Shown here: positions 30,401 to 38,026 of the stretch, piece after piece
How the letters are laid out: each line of letters opens with the position of its first letter
Position numbering within the stretch: position 1 is the stretch's first letter
Origin: Bradyrhizobium genomosp. I (2014)
Lineage (GTDB): Bacteria > Pseudomonadota > Alphaproteobacteria > Rhizobiales > Xanthobacteraceae
Assembly (NCBI RefSeq): GCF_000261685.1
Contig: NZ_AJQE01000044.1
Span: 62,001-126,000 of the forward strand
Direction of reading: 5' to 3'
DNA length: 64,000 nucleotides
Translations under genes and position numbers: made by a program
Notes under the pieces: model-generated
The model's database searches: none
What the model saw: the letters and a program-made list of their open reading frames with translations, nothing else
What the model was told of the DNA's origin: nothing

Positions 30401-30605
30401 CTGACCTCTTTGTGGTCTCCGCGAGGGCGGCGCGCGCGACCTCGGTCAGGCCGCTGATGGTCCTGTTTCCAACGAGCGCGCTGTCAAGAAGCTTCTCCGC
30501 GATCGACCTTCTAAGTTCGTGGTCGCCCCCGTGAGGCAGCGAGCGGCAAACTTCCTCGAGCACCACATCAAGAGTAGCCATCGTGCGATCGTCAAGCCGG
30601 GTCAT
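30396..30605 (-). CDS. Small hypothetical protein (69 residues), paralogue of 58837-59037
   Basis: ATG 30605 is preceded by GAGG at a spacing of 6. The helical protein contains LDVVLEEVCRSLPHG and KLLDSA...LTEVARAALAE, which matches the 66-residue protein at 58837-59037 (LRAVLDEVCESVSH, KILEAA...LKQIGRDALSHA). The start overlaps the end of the gene just upstream by 14 bp, so the two are translated together. The family is widespread in Bradyrhizobium and related genera; function unknown. Confidence 0.7.
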   Translation of the reverse strand: MTRLDDRTMATLDVVLEEVCRSLPHGGDHELRRSIAEKLLDSALVGNRTISGLTEVARAALAETTKRSA

Positions 30606-30825
30606 GGCTGACCTCGTTTTTCCTGGATGATTTTGCATGTGGACCGCAGTCCCTGGTCCATTCATCCAGGCGAGACGCAGTTTCGGCCTGCCGCACCTTC
30701 TTCAGATAGCCTTCCCTTTCTGGGCCAGGAGGCAACTTTGAAGCTTTCTCGCTCGCGCCTTTGGCAAACGATGCAAGACGCTCCCGCAATGACAACGAGT
30801 GCTTGAACCGACGCCTTTGCTGCAT
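30592..30825 (-). CDS. Small basic hypothetical protein (77 residues)
   Basis: ATG 30825 has a strong AAAGGAG six bases upstream. The sequence runs RRFKHSLSLRERLASFAKGASEKASKLPPGPEREGYLKKVRQAETASRLDEWTRDCG, a recognisable rhizobial small-protein pattern (basic N-terminus, LPPG turn, RQAET helix ending at EW). It has no signal peptide. Its end overlaps the start of the next gene by 14 bp, forming a two-gene unit. Function unknown. Confidence 0.72.
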   Translation of the reverse strand: MQQRRRFKHSLSLRERLASFAKGASEKASKLPPGPEREGYLKKVRQAETASRLDEWTRDCGPHAKSSRKNEVSHDPA

Positions 30826-31430
30826 CGCGCTCTCCTTTCGGCCGCACGCCTAGTCTTGGGGGCCACTAAGACGGTTCTGAGTTCCGATACTCGGAACATT
30901 CCAACTCCCCTAAAGTTCCATGACCAGCGGGAGCTCTATAACGGCTGCTGGCGAAAGTGGGTGCCGATGGAAGTGGAGCGTCACGACTTGGCTGGAGAGG
31001 CGGGAATGTACGGTTCCGAGACGAGACGAGCGGAGGCGCGGTACAAGGCCCAACGGGCGTCTTTCCTGTCAGCGCCTCAGCTTGCCGCCAGATGTATCTC
31101 ACCGGAGCGAACCACGAAGGCGAGACCGCCGGCTCTAAAGGCCCGTAAGCCGACCGCCGCCGTCGCCATCGTGTCTTTAACGTTCTTGAGTACAACTTTT
31201 GTCTTGCTACCCTAACGCCGCGTGCGGTGAGCGACCCTGCCAGCTCTGCCGTTGCCGCAAAGCGGTTGGATTAGGTTTCCTGGCGGCAGCAGAAGGTTTA
31301 GTCGATTCGTAACCGTGGAGGCAGCGTAGCCAGGCTTACTCTCGTGGGACGTATGAAGAGACAGGAGGCCACCATGGGCTTCACATTGCTCTGCCGCAAT
31401 TTGTTTGCAGTCATCCTGATCTGTTTAAGA
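30826..31430. other. Intergenic, no gene recognised
   Basis: The frames in this stretch look like noise. Near 30890-30917 the sequence has back-to-back GGAAC / GTTCC words (GTTCCGATACTCGGAAC and AAAGTTCC), but none carries a correctly spaced CGTT. Confidence 0.4.
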
Positions 31431-31640
31431 TTAGCTGGCCCTCGTCTCAACCCTTGGCAGTGAAGCGTGATACTCATCTACGCTGTCAAGGTCGATTAGG
31501 GTCTTGCCGCCCATTTTGTACGCCCTGATTCTCTCGTGGGCGATCAGCTCATAAGCCTTTGTCTTTCCGAACTTGCCATAGCGGCAACCGTCCTTGAACT
31601 CGACGAGCCGACGCCGATTGTTGCTATCATTGTCAACCAT
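31431..31640 (-). CDS. Excisionase / helix-turn-helix-like small DNA-binding protein
   Basis: The 69-residue protein starts at ATG 31640 after AGGAACC. Its core (YGKFGKTKAYELIAHERIRAYKMGGKTLIDLDSVDEYHASLP) has the form of the HTH_17/excisionase family: a short helix-turn-helix followed by a wing-like MGGKTLID strand. Such proteins act as recombination directionality factors or small regulators in integrative elements and prophages. It lies about 490 bp from a tRNA-Glu 3' remnant, as expected close to an element end. No integrase is present in the window. Confidence 0.6.
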   Translation of the reverse strand: MVDNDSNNRRRLVEFKDGCRYGKFGKTKAYELIAHERIRAYKMGGKTLIDLDSVDEYHASLPRVETRAS

Positions 31641-32130
31641 GGTTCCTGCACGTCATTCGATGATCTCCGCCATTGATCGGATCATGCAACGCTGAGCGAG
31701 TCGGGATTCTACGGCACATCTTTAAAGCATCTGCGAGCAACCTAATTGTCCCGGATGCGCTCATCTACTTCGCCTACAGGGCCAAACAAAAGCACTAGGA
31801 TGTCGCCGCTAAATCCAGCGCGCAGTAGCGTACAAATCGGTCGGATCGAAGCGCTGTTGATATCTGGCACTCGATCGAAGAGCGCGCATCACGATCCGTA
31901 AGTCTCGAGGCAATTTCGATAAATGAATGCAACGCCGATCTGCCCGCCGATGCCGAATGGTCGTGACGCGCGGGTCAAGAGAACCGCAACATGCTATCAA
32001 GCCGTGCGCCTCGGCGGGTGGTGCAAAGTTGGTGCGGTGACACCTGCGTATGCAAAGAGCTGTGCCTGACACCGTATGGTTTCCGTCGCAGGACTCTCCT
32101 CACTATGATTATCGAGCGCATCGACTTTAC
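31641..32130. other. Intergenic preceding the tRNA-Glu remnant
   Basis: No coding feature is recognisable. It is presumably the end region of an integrated element. Confidence 0.35.
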
Positions 32131-32176
32131 CCCTCTCAAGGCTGAAACAGGGGTTCGATTCCCCTAGGGAGCGCCA
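32131..32176 (+). repeat. 3' half of tRNA-Glu(CTC): probable att site of an integrated element
   Basis: The sequence reads through anticodon-loop CTCTCAA, a variable region, a perfect T-arm (AGGGG-TTCGATT-CCCCT), the acceptor strand AGGGAGC, discriminator G and CCA. A tRNA-Glu ends the same way, and the loop would place anticodon CTC. Upstream of about 32131 the sequence does not form D-arm or acceptor 5' strand, so only the 3' half is present. Such partial copies arise when an integrase recombines at the 3' end of a tRNA gene. The intact tRNA should lie to the left of this window. Confidence 0.7.
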
Positions 32177-32673
32177 GAAATTTCAACGACTTAGATCCGT
32201 TGTGCAAAAGTCGTCGAATATCCGTTGAATAAGTGTCGGCGAACGTTGGCGAACTCCGCCATTAGCACTGCCGCAGCTAATTCTCGTTTCCATCGTCGGC
32301 TAGAGTTCAGTGCTTCCGATGCTGAGGGCACGATCCGCTCGCGCAACTGTCGCATACGCGGGGATACTTCCTTCGCGATTCGAAGCGCAGTGACACCACA
32401 ACCATTCGTCTCCAAGCTACGCGATGCGCTCGCGGCTGGTTGAACGACGTGATTGAGTTGAAGGTGACCCGCGGCATTGACCTTTTTGGACGGTGTTCGG
32501 AGAGGGTCAAGGTTTCCGACGAGGCTATTCTAATCGCGGCTTCTCTGGCGGCGCTCTATCTCAATATAGTCGAAGGGGCGAATTCGAACAACTCTACTAC
32601 TGGTCCTGGACGTTCTCGGATGGCCAGCCTGTTACTGACAGCGATACGCTTGAGGCAAAACGCTTCATTGGCG
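32177..32673. other. Sequence flanking the att remnant, no gene supported
   Basis: Two overlapping plus-strand frames (32440-32757 and 32493-32801) exist. The second has a non-random look (YYWSWTFSDGQPV) but no start signal and no recognisable family; it runs into the end of a real minus-strand gene. I do not annotate it. Confidence 0.35.
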
Positions 32674-33840
32674 TCACTTATCCGCTTCGGTGGATGGTTG
32701 ACGCCCGTACGCTTTTCGCAGGTCGTCCTTATACTGCTCGATCTTGGCGCGGGGTAAGAAGCCCGGATGCGTCGAGTTCCTCAGAATCGCGGCGTATTTG
32801 AATTCTAAAGCGACGGCGTGACCTATCCACATCGCCATGGCTCTGATGCTTTTGGAGCCATGTTCATCCGCCTTCTGCAGCATGCGTTCATGCTCATGAA
32901 ACCAGTGATTGATCTCCCAATTTCGGGCGGTGAAAAGATGCGTAATGAATTGCTTGTGATAGTTAAACCCTGACTTCCGATCCATCAGGATATCGCCTCC
33001 GTTTGTGAAGACGGTCGGGAGCCATTTGTCGGAGTCAGATAGGTACGTTGCGACACTGATACCAGGACACGGGGTCCGAGGACGCAACCTGACGAGGTCG
33101 ACAATTGCCTTCGCTGCAGCATCATCGCATGGCTTGCCGACCGTTTCGACATCGACGGTTCCGTCGAAGAACTGACGCAGAAGGTCGTAGACATTGAAAG
33201 GCTGTGCGAACACCTTGGGGAAGTGTTTCAAGCAGACGTCAATCAGAAACTTCTCTCCGAATGCGCCCACTTCAACGAACTTCTCGCACGCACCGCCCAT
33301 AAGCTCCGTGGTGGCATTGTGAACCTCTTTGTCGACGCGCTGTATTGCTTCTGGAACATCGACCAGTCGCTCGGAGTCATCAAGGTCGTTCGGCTTGCAT
33401 CGCGCAGCTTTCCGGTCGACAATATGAACACCGATGCTCTCGTAGGCGGCGGCCGCGAGCTGAGAGCAGAAATACCCGCGGTCGGATTCCTGACGCAGTC
33501 TTTGCCATACGGTGGCGATGGCTCCACGCATCGAATATGGCCGGTAAAGTAACTCCCAGACAAAATCGACAAGCTGCGATTGCTGATCAGGGGTCAAGCC
33601 TTGAGCTCGCCGCACATGGACCTTCGTGTTCGCTTCATAACTGACGGCGGGCAGGAATATTGGGACCACACCCGGATCGTTCGCTTCCACGGCAATGCCG
33701 TGTCCAACGTGCAAGGCCGCGTGGCTGAAATCACCGGCAGTGGCCGCGCGGATCATCCAGCCCACTTTGCTCTTGCCGGTAGAAAGCACGATATCACCCG
33801 GCAGAAGCTTGCTCGCGTCGATAACGAGGATTTCGCTCAT
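32674..33840 (-). CDS. Permuted papain-fold (NlpC/P60, YiiX-like) hydrolase with long C-terminal region
   Basis: ATG 33840 gives 388 residues. The N-terminal 150 residues match permuted NlpC/P60 proteins: LLPGDIVLSTG at the start, catalytic-type His in DFSHAALHVG and, further on, the Cys in YFCSQLAAAAYESIGV. These are cysteine hydrolases acting on peptide or lipid amide bonds. The remaining 230 residues (helical, ending with a YKDDLRKAYG stretch) match nothing I recognise. There is no signal peptide, so it acts in the cytoplasm. It is isolated, next to an att remnant. A defence or toxin role is possible but not shown. Confidence 0.65.
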   Translation of the reverse strand: MSEILVIDASKLLPGDIVLSTGKSKVGWMIRAATAGDFSHAALHVGHGIAVEANDPGVVPIFLPAVSYEANTKVHVRRAQGLTPDQQSQLVDFVWELLYRPYSMRGAIATVWQRLRQESDRGYFCSQLAAAAYESIGVHIVDRKAARCKPNDLDDSERLVDVPEAIQRVDKEVHNATTELMGGACEKFVEVGAFGEKFLIDVCLKHFPKVFAQPFNVYDLLRQFFDGTVDVETVGKPCDDAAAKAIVDLVRLRPRTPCPGISVATYLSDSDKWLPTVFTNGGDILMDRKSGFNYHKQFITHLFTARNWEINHWFHEHERMLQKADEHGSKSIRAMAMWIGHAVALEFKYAAILRNSTHPGFLPRAKIEQYKDDLRKAYGRQPSTEADK

Positions 33841-34121
33841 TGGCGGTGCCCCTGGCCGATAACAGCCTAGTGCCATTTGCTCATCTAAGGCAAAGCCTTG
33901 AACTGCAGGCTACATAGTACGCCAAGGTACTGAACGGTTGTCAGGTGCATGTGCTCGAAAAGACTTTGGTCGGCTTCGACCTAACGAGACGTTTCTTCCT
34001 GGAACCCCGTGTCATTCGCTAGCCGGTTCAATCTCCACTATAGTTTGGAAATCAAGATTCGCCTGCTCTCAATGGGATTGGTAACTCTTTCCGGCAGCAC
34101 AAAATGCAATTCTCCTGTTTC

Positions 34122-35720
34122 ATGTCTGCCAGCACGTTCCTTCGCGAACTAGGTGCGTTGCGCGCCTTTCGCGGCGAGTACATGGGCGACCGGCTGCTGG
34201 AATCGCTCGAAGCGTCCCGGCTTCTTTTACCGCGCCTTCGGATACGGTTTCCCGATCCAATCGCCCGGCGCTTTTGGCTGCTGTCGCACCCCGAAGTGCC
34301 GCGCAACCTGAAACTCCCAACCGAGCCCGATGGCCCGCGCTGGGACGCCGCGCTCGCATTCGGTGAGGCACTTCATCGCTCGCAAAACTGGATTGTCTAC
34401 GGTCTTGCGCCCAATCCCCTCGACGATCCGGAGGAACGCTTCCGGCCGTTCGTCGAACGACCGTCGCCGGAATCATTTGTGCCGCACTGCGATCGGCGCG
34501 TCGACGTAAGCAACGATGTCGAAGACACGCTGTTCGCCGACAATTGTGATGATCGCTACTGCACATGGCAGCTTCTGCTGGCCGCTGAACAGGCCGAAGC
34601 CGGTGTTACGATGCGGGTCGATCTGGAAGACGAGCAGCGCTTCAAGGCGGTGCGCGAAGCCATGGAAGCGGGCCGTCTGCCGGAAGGGACCAGCTTCACC
34701 TACAACTTCCTGCCGGTCCAGGCCACGCGTGAGTTCAAGAAGCACGAGAAGGCGCTCGATGCCATCGTCTGGTTCGCGGAAGAGCGATTTAGGGCCCTGA
34801 GCAACATCGTCAAGGGCCAAGGCGGACGCTTTCGATTGACCTCAGAGCAAGGCCGGCAATACGACCAGGATACCCAAAGCCTTGCCGGTGCTGCTTACAG
34901 CCGCTTCGGCGTGAGCACGGATAGTCTGATTGATCTTATCCAGTGCTTTGCTAAGCGCTGGTCGGATTGGAATCACGATGGCCGCCCGTTGATCGCGGAC
35001 GCCTACAAGGATTTCGTAGGGGTAGCCGGGATACTGGCGCGCCTGTCCGGTGTTTCCACCTTCGCGGAGTTGCGTGACCGTGTCGGCGTGGTTGGCGGCT
35101 GGCACAAGCCGGCTCTAGATCTGATGTGGCCGGATTGGGCCAATGAGGAAAAGGAACGTGTCAGCCTGACGCTGCAAGCCAACCTTCTCGTGAAAGCGAG
35201 CAGCGTCACGCTAGCAGACATCAAGGCCTTCGTTGAGTTCCTTGCTAGCGAAGGATTGGAAGCCTTTTTCTGGAAGCTAAAATCGTTCGAGAACCATGCT
35301 CTTCGTGGAAATGAATTCGCGATCGAAGGCATGAAGAGCGATATCCAGGGCTTGGCCGTGGTGGTCGAGCACATGGCCACGGCGCTTGGCTCCAACAAGG
35401 ATCAGCTCTACGAGCAATTCAAGCAGCTTTGGCGGGAGCCCAATGTCTTGGCCATTCTCAAACGCGGCGATGTCTCGCCACTTGCGCGCCAGAGCCGGCT
35501 CGCCGACGACTGGCCAGCGCTCAAGGCCAAGATCGACGCTCTTCGCACCGAGCCCGGGGGAGAAATCGCCGCCGATTTGGTCATGGCGCATCGGATCCGC
35601 GGCGGCGTTCATACGCATCTACCAGAGGACGATCATTTCGAACTGGAAGCGCTGTTTACCGGGCTGATGCGCGCGGCGCTGCTGACCTTTGTCGAGGTCC
35701 GGTCCAGGAAGCCGACCTAG
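34122..35720 (+). CDS. Uncharacterised 532-residue protein
   Basis: The start is taken at ATG 34122 (ATG 34104 is the alternative). The protein is soluble, acidic and largely helical, with no membrane segment, signal peptide or nucleotide-binding motif. The first third (FLRELGALRAFRGEYMGDRLLESLEASRLLLPRLRIRFPDP) looks like a structured N-terminal domain; CDRRVDVSNDVEDT and FVPHCDR lie in the middle. It is followed after 43 bp by a second unknown gene in the same direction, so the two form a cassette. I do not recognise the family. Position inside an accessory, defence-rich block makes a defence role possible. Confidence 0.6.
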   Translation: MSASTFLRELGALRAFRGEYMGDRLLESLEASRLLLPRLRIRFPDPIARRFWLLSHPEVPRNLKLPTEPDGPRWDAALAFGEALHRSQNWIVYGLAPNPLDDPEERFRPFVERPSPESFVPHCDRRVDVSNDVEDTLFADNCDDRYCTWQLLLAAEQAEAGVTMRVDLEDEQRFKAVREAMEAGRLPEGTSFTYNFLPVQATREFKKHEKALDAIVWFAEERFRALSNIVKGQGGRFRLTSEQGRQYDQDTQSLAGAAYSRFGVSTDSLIDLIQCFAKRWSDWNHDGRPLIADAYKDFVGVAGILARLSGVSTFAELRDRVGVVGGWHKPALDLMWPDWANEEKERVSLTLQANLLVKASSVTLADIKAFVEFLASEGLEAFFWKLKSFENHALRGNEFAIEGMKSDIQGLAVVVEHMATALGSNKDQLYEQFKQLWREPNVLAILKRGDVSPLARQSRLADDWPALKAKIDALRTEPGGEIAADLVMAHRIRGGVHTHLPEDDHFELEALFTGLMRAALLTFVEVRSRKPT

Positions 35721-35763
35721 GGAGCCTATTCCGCCCTCGCCGGCGAGCTCCTATATTGAGGCC

Positions 35764-36453
35764 ATGAGCGAACAGGAAGATGATGGCGCAAAGCAAGCGG
35801 AGGTTGCAAAGCCGAAGCGCCGCACCGGCACGATGTCCTATGAGACCACCCGCTTCAAGAGCATGGCGGTCGCGCTGCGCGAGCTCGAGCAAATCATCAA
35901 ATCGCCGGTACTCCTCGAGACCGGAAAGCCTCTGAAACGGTTTGGTGATGCCCGTCCGCGCGAACTGGTAGCCAATTGGATGATCTGCGCGGCGGCCAAC
36001 GCGGAAGAGGAAGAAGTTGGCGAACGCATGGCGTTTCACAGCGATCCTGTCGGCGGCGACGGAATTATCGTTGATACGAAGACCGGCGAGACTTGGCCGA
36101 CTGAGCACGTCTTGGTGCCCATGCCGCGTACGACCTCAGTGTCAAACGTCGAGGCTTCGATCGCCAAGGCCGTTAGCGACAAACAGAAGAAGGGTGGTGC
36201 GGCTTATGCAACGGGAAAGACTCTAGTCGTGTTTCTGAACTCGGGCGGCGGCGAATGGAAGCCGACCCGCGTCGCCCGGAACCTGCCTGCGCATGATTTC
36301 GGGGCCGTGTGGGTGGTTGCCCTCTGCAGCGCCAAGGACGGCGAATACGTCTACGGTGTCGCCAATTTGCACCTTGAGATCGGCCATGCCCCGGCTTGGA
36401 CCGTGCATATCGCAAAGGATTTTGCATCCTGGTCGGTCGAGCGAAAACAGTAG
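35764..36453 (+). CDS. Uncharacterised 229-residue protein, second gene of a cassette
   Basis: ATG 35764 follows GAGG in TTGAGGCC. The N-terminus is basic and charged (EEDDGAKQAEVAKPKRRTGTMSYETT); the central part (RELEQIIKSPVLLETGKPLKRFGD, then ANWMICAAANAEEEEVGERMAF) and a beta-rich C-terminal half (KTLVVFLNSGGGEWKPTRVARNLPAHDFGAVWVV) suggest a restriction-endonuclease-like or other alpha/beta fold, but no catalytic triad is clear. It is 43 bp after the gene at 34122 and convergent with the TIR-like gene. I do not recognise the family. Confidence 0.6.
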   Translation: MSEQEDDGAKQAEVAKPKRRTGTMSYETTRFKSMAVALRELEQIIKSPVLLETGKPLKRFGDARPRELVANWMICAAANAEEEEVGERMAFHSDPVGGDGIIVDTKTGETWPTEHVLVPMPRTTSVSNVEASIAKAVSDKQKKGGAAYATGKTLVVFLNSGGGEWKPTRVARNLPAHDFGAVWVVALCSAKDGEYVYGVANLHLEIGHAPAWTVHIAKDFASWSVERKQ

Positions 36454-36503
36454 CGGCCAGTCCATCACCTGAACCACCCGGTATATTTCGCTACGTCAGC
36501 CGC

Positions 36504-37943
36504 TCAACCGCCCAAACTGTCCAAGGGCGCCCCTAACATGCTCCTCAGCGTGACGTCGGAGGGCACCGTGCTTACCGTCGGCAAGGCTTTCCACCCGGCA
36601 TCGGTATTGATAAAGACAAGCGCGTTTCCAGGCGCGGGGCCACCATAGATGCGCACGATCATCTTGGTGGGATCGGCGCTAAAAAAATGTTTGCTGCCGG
36701 AATCATCGACGAGAAACCATTCGTTGGCGCGCTGCGGACGGTGGAAGGTCAATGGGATGATCGCTTCCTGCCCGGCGGAGAGCAGGAAGCGGCCTCGTTC
36801 GTCTCCGCGGATTTGATTAGCGGTGCGCAGCGTCAGGGGTAGGGCGATATTGGGCGGCACAGTCCCGCTAAACTCGGTCATTTCGACAAGGCAGCGCTCA
36901 AAATCGGTCTTACCGATGTTCTTGACCGCAAGCGTACAGACTGGGACGTAATCGCCAATCCCGGCGCCTCCCGGCGCGATTCGCACGGCGATGTCGGAGG
37001 CCGCAGGCGGCTTGCCGCCCTGAGCCAGCCACGCTCGCGCCTGGGCTTCATCGACGTGAAGGTCGCGGAAGATGCTGCCCTTGAGTTCGCGTGGAGAAAC
37101 GCCGAGCCTGCTTGTGAAAATATCGTAGTTGTCGGCGGTCGCGAGTTGGACCATGTCGAACCCGTACTCGTCGAAATGCGCTCGCGGGATAGCGATCTGC
37201 GGTTGGTCGTCCGCCTCCTCACCGAAATCATAGACATAGCGGCGTCCCGTGAACGGGATCGCGCCATCAACGGCCGCCTGACGTAGGCGCTTACAGAAAC
37301 TCATCCAATCGTTGTCGCCCAATGTCGCGGCGTGAACATCGCCATTCCATCCCGCCTCAACGGCCCACGCACGAAGATCGGTAAAGGGGAGGAAGCGTGG
37401 CGCTATGGGAATTTCGGTAAGGTCTCGCAAGCAAGTGTGAATGCGAAAGGCCAGGTCTCTGACGAGCTTGCGCTTCACCTCGGCCTTGACCTCCGGCGTC
37501 GCGTCCTTGGGAAGATGGTAGAAGAGCGGCCAGCGCACATGACGCAAATCGAAAGGCAACTCGATCTCGGGTGGCTTGCCGTAGGCCGTGTTCATCACGC
37601 TGATGATCCGGCGATGAGTCTTGTCCTTCAAAGCCCAGCCATATTCGATCAGCACGTTTGGATTTGGCGTGCGCTTTCCGTCCGCCGATTGAGAGGTGTA
37701 AGTCACATCTGGGACAAACAACCGCGCGGCATCGATCTTCTTGAAGATGGTTTCTACGATGGGCGGCTGACCCGGCTCATCCTGCGTGTCACTGTCCACG
37801 CTGAGCTCGTCGCGAGAGGCATCCTCCACGCCCCCGTTCTTTCCCAATTCGCGGCAAGCGGCTACTAGAGCCGAATGCAGAAAATTCCGCCCGATCGCTG
37901 GTGGGGTGTCGAGCTGCCATGAAAAGAAAATGGTTGCCGGCAT
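36504..37943 (-). CDS. TIR-like (CAP12/TIR_3-type) protein with C-terminal beta-rich region
   Basis: The 479-residue protein begins MPATIFFSWQLDTP.. and within the first 150 residues has the shape of TIR-like proteins: IFKKIDAARLFVPDVTYTS, then RTPNPNVLIEYGWALK, with Glu100 in the position of the catalytic NADase Glu of TIR domains. Proteins of the form FxSWQ...PNPNV..E.G are frequent effectors of antiviral systems. Residues 190-330 are of unknown fold, and 330-460 look like beta-sandwich (CTLAVKNIGKTDFERC), perhaps a sensing module. The start at 37943 has only a weak ribosome-binding site. It lies downstream of the large nuclease-like gene. NAD+ cleavage is inferred, not seen. Confidence 0.65.
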   Translation of the reverse strand: MPATIFFSWQLDTPPAIGRNFLHSALVAACRELGKNGGVEDASRDELSVDSDTQDEPGQPPIVETIFKKIDAARLFVPDVTYTSQSADGKRTPNPNVLIEYGWALKDKTHRRIISVMNTAYGKPPEIELPFDLRHVRWPLFYHLPKDATPEVKAEVKRKLVRDLAFRIHTCLRDLTEIPIAPRFLPFTDLRAWAVEAGWNGDVHAATLGDNDWMSFCKRLRQAAVDGAIPFTGRRYVYDFGEEADDQPQIAIPRAHFDEYGFDMVQLATADNYDIFTSRLGVSPRELKGSIFRDLHVDEAQARAWLAQGGKPPAASDIAVRIAPGGAGIGDYVPVCTLAVKNIGKTDFERCLVEMTEFSGTVPPNIALPLTLRTANQIRGDERGRFLLSAGQEAIIPLTFHRPQRANEWFLVDDSGSKHFFSADPTKMIVRIYGGPAPGNALVFINTDAGWKALPTVSTVPSDVTLRSMLGAPLDSLGG

Positions 37944-38026
37944 GAACGATCCAAATGTCTCAATACGCGACGGAACGCGAGTCAGAAGCAGAGCTCATGC
38001 TCTTATCGCCGAGCATCCTCACGCGA

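Noticed and set aside
30799..31215. Plus-strand frame of 138 codons
   Set aside because: It overlaps the well-supported minus-strand small gene start and shows no family or ribosome-binding site.
32440..32801. Two overlapping plus-strand frames, one with a non-random look
   Set aside because: No ribosome-binding site, no family, and the 3' part overlaps the NlpC/P60-like gene on the other strand.
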